Shown: positions 36,377 through 44,480 of the stretch, in pieces
Layout of the letters: the number at the start of each line of letters is the position of its first letter
How positions within the stretch are numbered: the first letter of the stretch is position 1
From: Actinomadura latina NBRC 106108
GTDB lineage: Bacteria > Actinomycetota > Actinomycetes > Streptosporangiales > Streptosporangiaceae
Length of the DNA: 61,054 nucleotides
Assembly (NCBI RefSeq): GCF_001552195.1
Contig: NZ_BCQS01000042.1
Span: forward strand, 1-61,054
Reading direction: 5' to 3'
The notes under the pieces: model-generated
What the model saw: the letters and a program-made list of their open reading frames with translations, nothing else
The model's database searches: none
What the model was told of the DNA's origin: nothing
Translations under genes and position numbers: made by a program

Positions 36377-39300
36377 ATGCTTGAGAACGAAGCCGATTCG
36401 GCCACGGCCGAAGGCACGGATGACGAGACGACCGAGACCGCGGGCACCGCGGCGAACGGCACCGCCGCGGGGGTGACCTCCCGGCCGCGCCGGGCGAGCC
36501 GCCCCGCCGGTCCGCCGCCCGAGGTGGACGAGACTCCGGCCGGCCCTCCCGCCGCCGAGGCCGCCTCCGCCGCCGAGGCCGACGATGTGTCCGCCGAGGA
36601 GGAGCCCGCCGAGGAGGAGCCCGCGGCGGAAGAGGCCGCCGTGGAGGAGCCGGCCGCCGATGAGCCCGTTGCGGAGGAGCCGGCCGCCGAGGAGCCGGTC
36701 GCGGAGGAGGCCCCCGAGCCGCCGAAGCGGACCAGGACCCGTACCAGGAGCGCGAAGGCCGCCGCCGAGACGCCCGCGCCCGTCCCGATGACCGGCGCCG
36801 AGACCTCCCCCGAGGCCGAGGCGCAGGCAGAGACCGAGGCGACGCAGGCAGAGACCGAGACGGCCGCGGAAGAGCCCGCCGAGGAGGCGCCCGCGCGCCG
36901 CACGCGGACCCGCCGCCGCGCGGCCGCCGCCGAGCCGCCGGCCGTGCCCGCCGTCCCGCCGGTGCCGGACGTCCCCGCCGTCCCGGTCGCGGGCGCCGAA
37001 GTGTCCCCCGAGCAGGTGTCGGAGGTCGAGCCCGCGAGCGGCGTCGGCGTCCCCGGCGTCACGTTCCAGCCCCCCATGGTCGTCTTCCAGCCGCCGCAGC
37101 CGAAGGCCGAGCCCCCGGCCCGCCAGAAGCCCGCCGAGCCCGAGCCCGAGCCCGAGCCGGAGACCGGCGAGGACGAGCAGGACCACGACCTGTCCGACGA
37201 GGACGACTCCGAGGACCGCCCGTCCCGCCGCCGCCGCCGCCGCGGCGGACGCGGCCGCGGCCGGGGCCGGGAGGGCGCCGAGGACGAGGGCCAGCCCGAG
37301 GAGGCCGAGGCCGAGGAGCCGAAGGCCGAGGAGCCCAAGGGCGGCAAGGCGGCCAGGAGCGGCAAGAAGGACAAGCCCGCCAAGAAGGAGCCCAAGGCGG
37401 AGGAGGCCGAGCAGGAGGCCGCCGACGACGAGGACGAGGACGAGAACGGCCAGTCCGGGACGAGCCGTCGCCGGCGCCGCCGGAGGCGCCGCACCGGGAC
37501 CGACGGCGAGAACGGGAACGGCGCCGACGACCCGCCGATCACCGTCGTGCACGTCCGCACCGCCCGGGAGGAGCGCGCCGCCGCCGAGGACGAGGTCCGG
37601 TCCGTGCGGGGCTCGACCCGGCTGGAGGCCAAGAAGCAGCGCCGCCGCGAGGGCCGCGAGCAGGGCCGCCGCCGCCCGCCGGTGATCACCGAGGCGGAGT
37701 TCCTCGCGCGCCGCGAGTCGGTCGAGCGCGTCATGGTGGTGCGGCAGGAGGGCGAGCGCACGCAGATCGCCGTCATGGAGGACGACGTCCTCGTCGAGCA
37801 CTACGTCAACCGCGCCACGCACCAGTCGTACGTGGGCAACGTCTACCTGGGCAAGGTCCAGAACGTCCTGCCGTCGATGGAGGCGGCGTTCGTCGACATC
37901 GGCAAGGGCCGCAACGCCGTCCTGTACGCGGGCGAGGTCAACTGGGACGCCTCCGGCCTGGAGGGGCAGCCGCGCCGCATCGAGTCGGCGCTGAAGTCGG
38001 GCCAGTCGGTGCTCGTCCAGGTCACCAAGGACCCGCTCGGCCACAAGGGCGCCCGCCTCACCAGCCAGGTCTCGCTGCCCGGCCGCTACCTCGTGTACGT
38101 GCCGGACGGCTCGATGACCGGGATCAGCCGCAAGCTGCCCGACAAGGAGCGCAGCCGGCTCAAGTCGATCCTGAAGAAGGTCATGCCGGAGAACGCCGGC
38201 GTGATCGTCCGCACGGCGGCCGAGGGCGCGACCGAGGAGGAGCTCTCCCGCGACGTGTCGCGCCTCGCGGCCCAGTGGGAGAACATCCAGAAGAAGGTGA
38301 AGACGGCGTCGGCGCCGTCCCTGCTCTACGGCGAACCGGACCTGACGATCCGGGTCATCCGCGACATCTTCAACGAGGACTTCTCCAAGCTCGTCGTGTC
38401 CGGCGACGAAGCGTGGGACACCGTCTCCGAATACGTCGAGTACGTCGCGCCGCACCTGGCCGACCGCGTCGAGCGCTGGACGGGCGGCCAGGACGCCCTG
38501 TCGGCGTTCCGCATCGACGAGCAGATCGCCAAGGCGCTCGACCGGAAGGTGTGGCTGCCGTCCGGCGGCTCGCTGGTGATCGACAAGACCGAGGCCATGA
38601 CGGTCATCGACGTCAACACCGGCAAGTTCACCGGGCAGGGCGGCAACCTCGAGGAGACCGTCACCCGCAACAACCTGGAGGCGGCCGAGGAGATCGTCCG
38701 CCAGCTCCGGCTCCGGGACGTCGGCGGCATCATCGTGGTCGACTTCATCGACATGGTGCTGGAGTCCAACCGGGACCTGGTGCTGCGTCGGCTCGTCGAG
38801 TGCCTGTCGCGGGACCGTACCAAGCACCAGGTCGCCGAGGTCACCTCGCTCGGCCTGGTCCAGATGACCCGCAAGCGCGTCGGCCAGGGCCTGCTGGACG
38901 CGTTCTCGGAGACCTGCGAGTCCTGCAACGGCCGCGGCATCCACGTCCACCTCTCGCCGGTCGAGCCGAAGGCGGAGAAGGCGGCGGGCAAGGAGAGCGG
39001 CCGCCGCCGCAAGCGCAAGGGCGAGGTCGAGAAGGCCGTCGAGGAGAAGCTGGCCCGGCACGACGCCGGTCCGGTCGAGCCCGAGCCCGCCGCCGAGGCC
39101 CCGGCGCCCGCCGAGGTCCCGGCGCCCGCCGCGGCCGAGCGGCCGGAGCCGGTGCGGTCGCGGCCGAAGAAGTCGGGCCCCGCGAAGCGCCCGGCCGGCC
39201 CGCCCCCGGAGGTCGACGAGTCCCCGGCGCAGGCCGCCGTGGAGGCCGCCGACGCCGCCGAGGAGGCCGCGGACACCTCCCCGGGCGCCCTGGACTCCGC

Positions 39301-39499
39301 CGAGCCCGTCCCGGTGACCGCCAACGGCGCCGGCCCGGACCTGGACGGCGCCGAGGTGCCCGCCGACGCCGCGGCCGCCGAACCGAACGGCTCCGCGCCG
39401 GCCGAGGACGAGGGCGGGAACGGCACGGCCGTCCGCCGCCGCACCCGCCGCCGCGCCACGGCCGCGCGGACCGCCGACAGCGCCGAGTCCGCGGACTGA
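36377..39499 (+). CDS. rne: Rne/Rng-family ribonuclease with long disordered flanks
   Basis: A 1040-residue RNase E/G. The catalytic core is central (about 435-865): an S1 domain at VERVMVVRQEGERTQIAVME, DNase I-like region with aspartates near 745 (VIDVNTGKF) and 789 (VVDFIDM), and the zinc link CESC at 847-850. The first 430 residues are acidic/Ala-rich with RGRGRGRG basic blocks, and the last 170 are similar. The phrase PPPEVDE(S/T)PA occurs in both flanks, so they may be a duplicated module. This N+C extended layout is the actinobacterial form. ATG at 36377 follows CGGGAG. Confidence 0.95.
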   Translation: MLENEADSATAEGTDDETTETAGTAANGTAAGVTSRPRRASRPAGPPPEVDETPAGPPAAEAASAAEADDVSAEEEPAEEEPAAEEAAVEEPAADEPVAEEPAAEEPVAEEAPEPPKRTRTRTRSAKAAAETPAPVPMTGAETSPEAEAQAETEATQAETETAAEEPAEEAPARRTRTRRRAAAAEPPAVPAVPPVPDVPAVPVAGAEVSPEQVSEVEPASGVGVPGVTFQPPMVVFQPPQPKAEPPARQKPAEPEPEPEPETGEDEQDHDLSDEDDSEDRPSRRRRRRGGRGRGRGREGAEDEGQPEEAEAEEPKAEEPKGGKAARSGKKDKPAKKEPKAEEAEQEAADDEDEDENGQSGTSRRRRRRRRRTGTDGENGNGADDPPITVVHVRTAREERAAAEDEVRSVRGSTRLEAKKQRRREGREQGRRRPPVITEAEFLARRESVERVMVVRQEGERTQIAVMEDDVLVEHYVNRATHQSYVGNVYLGKVQNVLPSMEAAFVDIGKGRNAVLYAGEVNWDASGLEGQPRRIESALKSGQSVLVQVTKDPLGHKGARLTSQVSLPGRYLVYVPDGSMTGISRKLPDKERSRLKSILKKVMPENAGVIVRTAAEGATEEELSRDVSRLAAQWENIQKKVKTASAPSLLYGEPDLTIRVIRDIFNEDFSKLVVSGDEAWDTVSEYVEYVAPHLADRVERWTGGQDALSAFRIDEQIAKALDRKVWLPSGGSLVIDKTEAMTVIDVNTGKFTGQGGNLEETVTRNNLEAAEEIVRQLRLRDVGGIIVVDFIDMVLESNRDLVLRRLVECLSRDRTKHQVAEVTSLGLVQMTRKRVGQGLLDAFSETCESCNGRGIHVHLSPVEPKAEKAAGKESGRRRKRKGEVEKAVEEKLARHDAGPVEPEPAAEAPAPAEVPAPAAAERPEPVRSRPKKSGPAKRPAGPPPEVDESPAQAAVEAADAAEEAADTSPGALDSAEPVPVTANGAGPDLDGAEVPADAAAAEPNGSAPAEDEGGNGTAVRRRTRRRATAARTADSAESAD

Positions 39500-39507
39500 C
39501 GTGAGAC

Positions 39508-39550
39508 GGATGCCCTGACCGGACGCGTTCGCGTTGCGGTCAGGGCATCC
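39508..39550 (+). terminator. Terminator after the RNase E/G gene
   Basis: GGATGCCCTGACCG and CGGTCAGGGCATCC form a perfect 14-bp stem with a 15-base loop, nine bases after the stop. Confidence 0.85.
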
Positions 39551-39788
39551 GGTATCGTTCTACTTCGGTGCGCCGTGCGCGCGCCGTCCGTACCTGCACC
39601 GCGAAACCCGTCCGGGGGTCGTTCGGTGCTCACCTCGCCGATCCGGTGAGGCCAAGCAGAGAGCGCCAGGGTTTCCCTGGTGTGCCGCCCTCGGCCCGGT
39701 GCCGGGGGTAGGCCCCCATCCGGGGGCTGGTGAGCCACGCGCGGGACCGGTTCAGTCCGGAAGCGCGCGCAGACGAAGGGTTTCCGCG
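39551..39788 (+). promoter_or_regulatory. Leader and promoter region of rplU-rpmA
   Basis: This 238-bp gap has a TATCGT/TTCTACTT promoter-like patch at its left end, then several G/C-rich inverted repeats (for example GGTGCCGGGGG with CCCCCATCC pairing) before the L21 start. Long structured leaders are usual for ribosomal-protein operons. I cannot match it to a known autoregulatory motif by eye. Confidence 0.35.
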
Positions 39789-40103
39789 GTGTACGCGATT
39801 GTCCGCGCAGGCGGCCGGCAGGAGAAGGTGGCCGTCGACGACGTGCTGACCGTCGACAAGCTGGCCGGTGATGTCGGCTCGACCGTCAAGCTTCAGGCCC
39901 TGCTGGTCGTGGACGGCGACGACGTCGTCAGCAAGGCCGCCGACCTCGCGCGCTACGAGGTGACCGCGGAGATCCTCGGCGCGGTCAAGGGCCCCAAGAT
40001 CAACATCATGCACTACCGGAACAAGACCGGGTACAAGCGGCGGATGGGTCACCGTCAGCCGTACACCGAGGTCAAGATCACCGGTATCAAGGCCGGGAAG
40101 TAA
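39789..40103 (+). CDS. rplU: 50S ribosomal protein L21
   Basis: A 104-residue L21. MYAIVRAGGRQEKVAVDD at the N terminus and the C-terminal signature HYRNKTGYKRRMGHRQPYTEVKI are diagnostic. GTG at 39789 follows GAAGGG. It is followed 14 bp later by rpmA. Confidence 0.97.
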   Translation: MYAIVRAGGRQEKVAVDDVLTVDKLAGDVGSTVKLQALLVVDGDDVVSKAADLARYEVTAEILGAVKGPKINIMHYRNKTGYKRRMGHRQPYTEVKITGIKAGK

Positions 40104-40117
40104 GGGAGAGCGGTCTC

Positions 40118-40375
40118 ATGGCACACAAGAAGGGCGCATCGTCCAGCCGTAACGGTCGCGACTCCAACGCCCAGCGCCTCGGCGTGAAGCGCTTCGGCGG
40201 CCAGGTCGTCAACGCCGGCGAGATCATCGTCCGGCAGCGCGGCACCCACTTCCACCCCGGGCCGGGCGTCGGCCGCGGCGGCGACGACACGCTGTTCGCG
40301 CTGGTCGCGGGCGCGGTGCAGTTCCGCCGTTACCGCGGCCGCAACGCGGTCAGCGTCGTCCCGCCCGCGGAATAG
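40118..40375 (+). CDS. rpmA: 50S ribosomal protein L27
   Basis: An 85-residue L27. The N terminus MAHKKGASSSRNGRDSNAQRLGVKRFGGQ lacks the cleavable extension found in Firmicutes (first residues quoted as family landmark). ATG at 40118 follows GGGAGAG. The operon continues to obgE after a terminator, so obgE may also have its own promoter. Confidence 0.97.
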   Translation: MAHKKGASSSRNGRDSNAQRLGVKRFGGQVVNAGEIIVRQRGTHFHPGPGVGRGGDDTLFALVAGAVQFRRYRGRNAVSVVPPAE

Positions 40376-40383
40376 GGACGGGC

Positions 40384-40460
40384 GACCGCGGCGCCAGCGC
40401 CGGCGGAGTGAGGATCGCCCGTCCGCCCCTTCGGGGGTCTGGGGGGACGCCCCCGGAGGA
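40384..40460. repeat. Dispersed G-rich palindromic element, copy 2
   Basis: Related throughout to 15783-15855: GACCGC...GAGGATCG, a CGCCCCTTCGGGGG hairpin, then TCTGGGGGGACGCCCCC. It sits between rpmA and the terminator before obgE. Confidence 0.65.
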
Positions 40461-40488
40461 ACAGGGCTTGGGCACCCGAACGTTTTCG

Positions 40489-40518
40489 AAGGGGCGGACC
40501 GGTTTCGGTCCGCCCCTT
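40489..40518 (+). terminator. Terminator between rpmA and obgE
   Basis: AAGGGGCGGACCG and CGGTCCGCCCCTT form a 13-bp stem with a GTTT loop, followed by TGCCGTTTT. Confidence 0.88.
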
Positions 40519-40544
40519 TGCCGTTTTCTCAGAGGAGAGTCACC

Positions 40545-41939
40545 GTGGCCGCTGGAGCGGGATCGGGCGCGCAGTTCGTCGACCGGGTGGTGCTGCACGT
40601 CGCGGCGGGCAACGGCGGGAACGGCTGCGCCTCGATCCACCGCGAGAAGTTCAAGCCGCTCGGCGGCCCGGACGGCGCGAACGGCGGGCGCGGCGGCGAC
40701 GTCGTCCTCGTCGTGGACTCGAACTCCGCGAGCCTGCTGGAGTACCACCGGCGCCCGCACCGCAAGGCCGGGAACGGCCGGCCCGGCCAGGGCAGCCTCC
40801 GGACGGGCGCGGACGGCGGCGACGTGGTCCTGCCCGTCCCGGAGGGCACCGTCGTGAAGGAGGGCGACCGTGTCCTGGCCGACCTGGTCGGCGAGGGCAC
40901 CCGGTACGTGGTCGCGAAGGGCGGCCACGGCGGGCTCGGGAACGCGGCGCTGGCGACCGCGAAGCGCAAGGCGCCCGGGTTCGCGCTGCTCGGCGAGCCG
41001 GGCGAGGAGCGGGACGTCGTCCTGGAGCTGAAGAGCGTCGCCGACGTCGCGCTCGTCGGCTTCCCCAGCGCGGGCAAGTCGTCGCTGATCGCCGCGCTGT
41101 CCGCCGCGAAGCCGAAGATCGCCGACTATCCGTTCACGACGCTGATCCCGAACCTCGGCGTGGTGAGCGCGGGCGACACGACGTTCACGGTCGCGGACGT
41201 CCCGGGCCTCATCGAGGGCGCCAGCGAGGGGCGCGGCCTCGGCCTCGACTTCCTCCGCCACATCGAGCGTTCGTCCACGCTCGCGCACGTCCTCGACTGC
41301 GCCACGATGGAGCCGGGCCGCGACCCGGTCAGCGACTTCGAGGTCATCGAACGCGAACTGCGGGCGTACGACCGGGTGCTCGGCGACCGGCCGCTGTCGG
41401 ACCGTCCGCGCATCGTCGTGCTGAACAAGGTGGACGTGCCCGACGGCCGCGACCTCGCCGAGATGGTCCGCTCCGAGTTCGAGGAGCGCGGGCTGCGGGT
41501 GTTCGAGGTGTCGGCGGCCTCGCACGAGGGGCTGCGGGAACTGTCGTTCGCGATGGCGGCGATGGTGGAGGAGTACCGCGCGTCGCTGCCGCCGGCGGAG
41601 CCGACCCGCATCGTGATCCGGCCGGAGCCGGTCGGCGGGGATGCCGACTTCGCGGTCAGGAACCTCGGCGACAACACCTACCTGATCACCGGGGCCAAGC
41701 CCGTCCGGTGGCTGCGGCAGACCGACTTCGCCAACGAGGAGGCCGTCGGCTACCTCGCGGACCGGCTCGCCCGGCTCGGCGTGGAGGACGCGCTCGCCAA
41801 GGCGGGCGCCGACGCCGGCGCCACGGTACTGATCGGCACCATGGACGACTCCGTCGTCTTCGACTGGGAGCCGGAGGTGCCGGCGGGCGAGGCCGCCGCG
41901 GGCCCGCGCGGCACCGACCGCCGGCTGGACCGGTCATGA
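40545..41939 (+). CDS. obgE: Obg family GTPase (CgtA)
   Basis: A 464-residue essential GTPase of 50S assembly and stringent signalling. The Gly-rich Obg fold covers residues 1-160 (AGNGGNGCASIHREKF, GGHGGLGNA). The G domain has GFPSAGKSS (G1), DVPGLIEGA (G3) and NKVD (G4), and the OCT domain (about 355-435) follows. GTG at 40545 has GAGGAGA upstream. The adjacent L21/L27 genes are the usual partners. Confidence 0.97.
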   Translation: MAAGAGSGAQFVDRVVLHVAAGNGGNGCASIHREKFKPLGGPDGANGGRGGDVVLVVDSNSASLLEYHRRPHRKAGNGRPGQGSLRTGADGGDVVLPVPEGTVVKEGDRVLADLVGEGTRYVVAKGGHGGLGNAALATAKRKAPGFALLGEPGEERDVVLELKSVADVALVGFPSAGKSSLIAALSAAKPKIADYPFTTLIPNLGVVSAGDTTFTVADVPGLIEGASEGRGLGLDFLRHIERSSTLAHVLDCATMEPGRDPVSDFEVIERELRAYDRVLGDRPLSDRPRIVVLNKVDVPDGRDLAEMVRSEFEERGLRVFEVSAASHEGLRELSFAMAAMVEEYRASLPPAEPTRIVIRPEPVGGDADFAVRNLGDNTYLITGAKPVRWLRQTDFANEEAVGYLADRLARLGVEDALAKAGADAGATVLIGTMDDSVVFDWEPEVPAGEAAAGPRGTDRRLDRS

Positions 41940-41991
41940 GCGGAGCGGGCCGGGCGGCGTGGGGGGTCGCCTCTCCGCGGGGAGAAGGGGC

Positions 41992-43098
41992 ATGAGCGAG
42001 CGCACGGAGATCGCCAAGGCACGCCGCATCGTGGTGAAGGCGGGGTCGTCGTCGCTGACCACGTCGCGGGGGACGATCGACGCGAACCGCATCGACGCGC
42101 TGGTGGACGTCCTCGCCGCCCGCCGCGCCGACGGCACCGAGATCGTGTTCGTGTCGTCCGGGGCGATCGCCGCGGGCCTCGCCCCGCTGGGGCTGACCCG
42201 CCGCCCCAGGGATCTGGCGACCCAGCAGGCGGCGGCGAGCGTCGGGCAGGGCCTGCTGTTCGCCCGCTACACCTCGTCCTTCGCCCGGTACGGGCTGACG
42301 GTCGGGCAGGTGCTGCTCACCGCCGACGACATGATGCGCCGCTCGCACCACCGCAACGCGCAGCGCACCCTGGGGCAGCTCCTCGCGATGGGGATCCTGC
42401 CGATCGTGAACGAGAACGACACCGTCGCCACCGACGAGATCCGGTTCGGCGACAACGACCGGCTCGCCGCGCTCGTCGCCCACCTGATCCGCGCGGACGC
42501 GCTCGTCCTGCTGTCGGACGTCGACGCCCTCTACACCGGTGACCCGCGCAAGCCCGGCACCCGGCGCGTCGACGACGTGCACGGGCCCGACGACCTGAAG
42601 CACGTCGAGCTCGGCGGGTCCGGACGCGTCGGGACGGGCGGCATGGTGACCAAGGTCGAGGCGGCGCGGATCGCGGGCGTCCCGGTCGTGCTCACCAACT
42701 CCGCGTCCGCCGCGCACGCGCTCGCCGGAGACCGGGTCGGCACGCTGTTCCACCCGGCCGAGGGCCGCCGCATGTCGACGCGGAACCTGTGGCTCGCGCA
42801 CGCGACCACCGGCCAGGGGCGCGTCACGCTGGACGCGGGCGCCGTCGAGGCGGTCGTGCGGCGCCGCACGTCGCTGCTGCCGGCCGGTGTGACGGGCGTG
42901 GACGGCGATTTCGCCGCGGGCGACCCGGTCGACCTGTGCGACCCGGCCGGGCACGTCGTCGCGCGCGGCCTGGTGAACTATGACGCGTCCGAGATCCCGG
43001 AGCTGATGGGGCGCTCGACGCGCTGGCTGGCCCGCGAGCTGGGCGCCGAGTACGAACGCGAGATAATTCACCGCGACCATCTGGTGATCCTGGAATAA
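41992..43098 (+). CDS. proB: Glutamate 5-kinase
   Basis: A 368-residue enzyme for the first step of proline synthesis. The amino-acid-kinase core starts RRIVVKAGSSSLTT, contains FVSSGAIAAGL and VNENDTVATDEI, and a C-terminal PUA domain follows (about 275-350). ATG at 41992 follows GGGGAGAAGGG; an in-frame ATG 33 bp upstream is less likely. It is followed 55 bp later by proA. Confidence 0.96.
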   Translation: MSERTEIAKARRIVVKAGSSSLTTSRGTIDANRIDALVDVLAARRADGTEIVFVSSGAIAAGLAPLGLTRRPRDLATQQAAASVGQGLLFARYTSSFARYGLTVGQVLLTADDMMRRSHHRNAQRTLGQLLAMGILPIVNENDTVATDEIRFGDNDRLAALVAHLIRADALVLLSDVDALYTGDPRKPGTRRVDDVHGPDDLKHVELGGSGRVGTGGMVTKVEAARIAGVPVVLTNSASAAHALAGDRVGTLFHPAEGRRMSTRNLWLAHATTGQGRVTLDAGAVEAVVRRRTSLLPAGVTGVDGDFAAGDPVDLCDPAGHVVARGLVNYDASEIPELMGRSTRWLARELGAEYEREIIHRDHLVILE

Positions 43099-43100
43099 CC

Positions 43101-43127
43101 GGGGGTCTGGGGGGTCGTCCCTCCCAG
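43101..43127. repeat. Short dispersed palindromic element, copy 3
   Basis: GGGGGTCTGGGGGG followed by a CGTCCCTCCCAG arm lies between proB and proA. It shares the core of the copies near 15783 and 40384. Confidence 0.5.
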
Positions 43128-43153
43128 AACGACTTGAGCGAGGGAGCGTTGTG

Positions 43154-44416
43154 ATGAGCGACGACGAGCGTGAGCAGTTCCTGCGGGTGGCGCGGCGTGC
43201 GCGCGCGGCGGCGGCCGGGCTGGCGCCGCTGCCCCGCGCGGCGAAGGACGCGGCGCTGCACCGCATCGCCGACGCGCTGGTCGCCGCCGCCCCGCAGATC
43301 GTCAAGGCGAACGAGGCCGACGTCGCGCGGGCCAGGGACAACGGCACGTCCGAGTACATGGTCGACCGGCTGAGCCTGTCGGAGGCGCGGATCGCCGCGA
43401 TCGCCGACGCCGTCCGGAAGGTCGCCGTCCTGCCGGACCCGGTGGGGGAGACGGTGCGCGGCAGCGTGCTGCCGAACGGACTGGAGCTGCGGCAGGTCCA
43501 GGTGCCGCTCGGCGTGGTCGGGATCATCTACGAGGGCCGCCCGAACGTGACCGTGGACGCCGCCGCGCTCTGCCTGAAGAGCGGGAACGTGGCGATGCTG
43601 CGCGGCTCGTCGTCGGCGCACGACTCGAACACGGTGCTCGTCGAGGTGATGCAGAGCGCGCTGGCCGAGACCGAGGTCCCGGCGGACGCGGTGCAGCTCG
43701 TCCCGGGGACGTCCCGCGAGTCGGTGAAGCACCTGATGCGGGCGCGCGGCCTGGTGGACGTGCTGATCCCGCGCGGCGGCGCGTCGCTGATCAACTCGGT
43801 GGTGGAGGAGTCGACCGTCCCCGTGATCGAGACGGGCGTCGGGAACTGCTCGGTCTACGTGGACGCCGCCGCCGACGTGGACATGGCCGTCGACATCCTG
43901 CTGAACGCCAAGACGCAGCGTCCCTCGGTGTGCAACGCGGCGGAGACGTTCCTGGTGCACGCCGACATCGCCGACACGTTCGTCCCGCGCGCGCTTGAGG
44001 CGTTCAAGGCCGCCGGGGTCACCGTCCACGGCGACGACCGCATGCGCTCCTACAGCGCGGACGTCGTTGAGGCCACCGACGACGACTGGTACGCCGAGTA
44101 CCTGTCGCTCGACATCGCCGCCCGTGTGGTCGACTCCCTCGAGGACGCGGTCGAGCACATCCGCACGTACGGTTCGGGCCACACGGAGGCGATCGTGACG
44201 GCGTCCCAGCCGGCCGCGAAGCGTTTCGTGTCGCTGGTCGACTCGGCCGCCGTGATGGTGAACGCCTCGACCCGCTTCACCGACGGCGAGGAGTTCGGGT
44301 TCGGCGCGGAGATCGGCATCTCGACGCAGAAGCTGCACGCGCGCGGCCCGATGGGGCTGCCGGAGTTGACCTCCACCAAGTACGTCGTCACCGGTGAGGG
44401 CCACACGCGCGGCTGA
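43154..44416 (+). CDS. proA: Gamma-glutamyl phosphate reductase
   Basis: A 420-residue NADPH-dependent enzyme of the second proline step. The catalytic Cys is near residue 260 in RPSVCNAAETFLVH. The aldehyde-dehydrogenase fold motifs GVVGIIYEGRPNVT and LIPRGGASLI are present. ATG at 43154 is seven bases after AGGGAG; GTG at 43151 would add one residue. ProB and ProA channel an unstable intermediate, which explains the linkage. Confidence 0.96.
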   Translation: MSDDEREQFLRVARRARAAAAGLAPLPRAAKDAALHRIADALVAAAPQIVKANEADVARARDNGTSEYMVDRLSLSEARIAAIADAVRKVAVLPDPVGETVRGSVLPNGLELRQVQVPLGVVGIIYEGRPNVTVDAAALCLKSGNVAMLRGSSSAHDSNTVLVEVMQSALAETEVPADAVQLVPGTSRESVKHLMRARGLVDVLIPRGGASLINSVVEESTVPVIETGVGNCSVYVDAAADVDMAVDILLNAKTQRPSVCNAAETFLVHADIADTFVPRALEAFKAAGVTVHGDDRMRSYSADVVEATDDDWYAEYLSLDIAARVVDSLEDAVEHIRTYGSGHTEAIVTASQPAAKRFVSLVDSAAVMVNASTRFTDGEEFGFGAEIGISTQKLHARGPMGLPELTSTKYVVTGEGHTRG

Positions 44417-44480
44417 TCCGTCCAAGTTGTGACATTTTTGCCATTGATGTCACGTTGCCGGTGTGGTCTGATTCACGATT

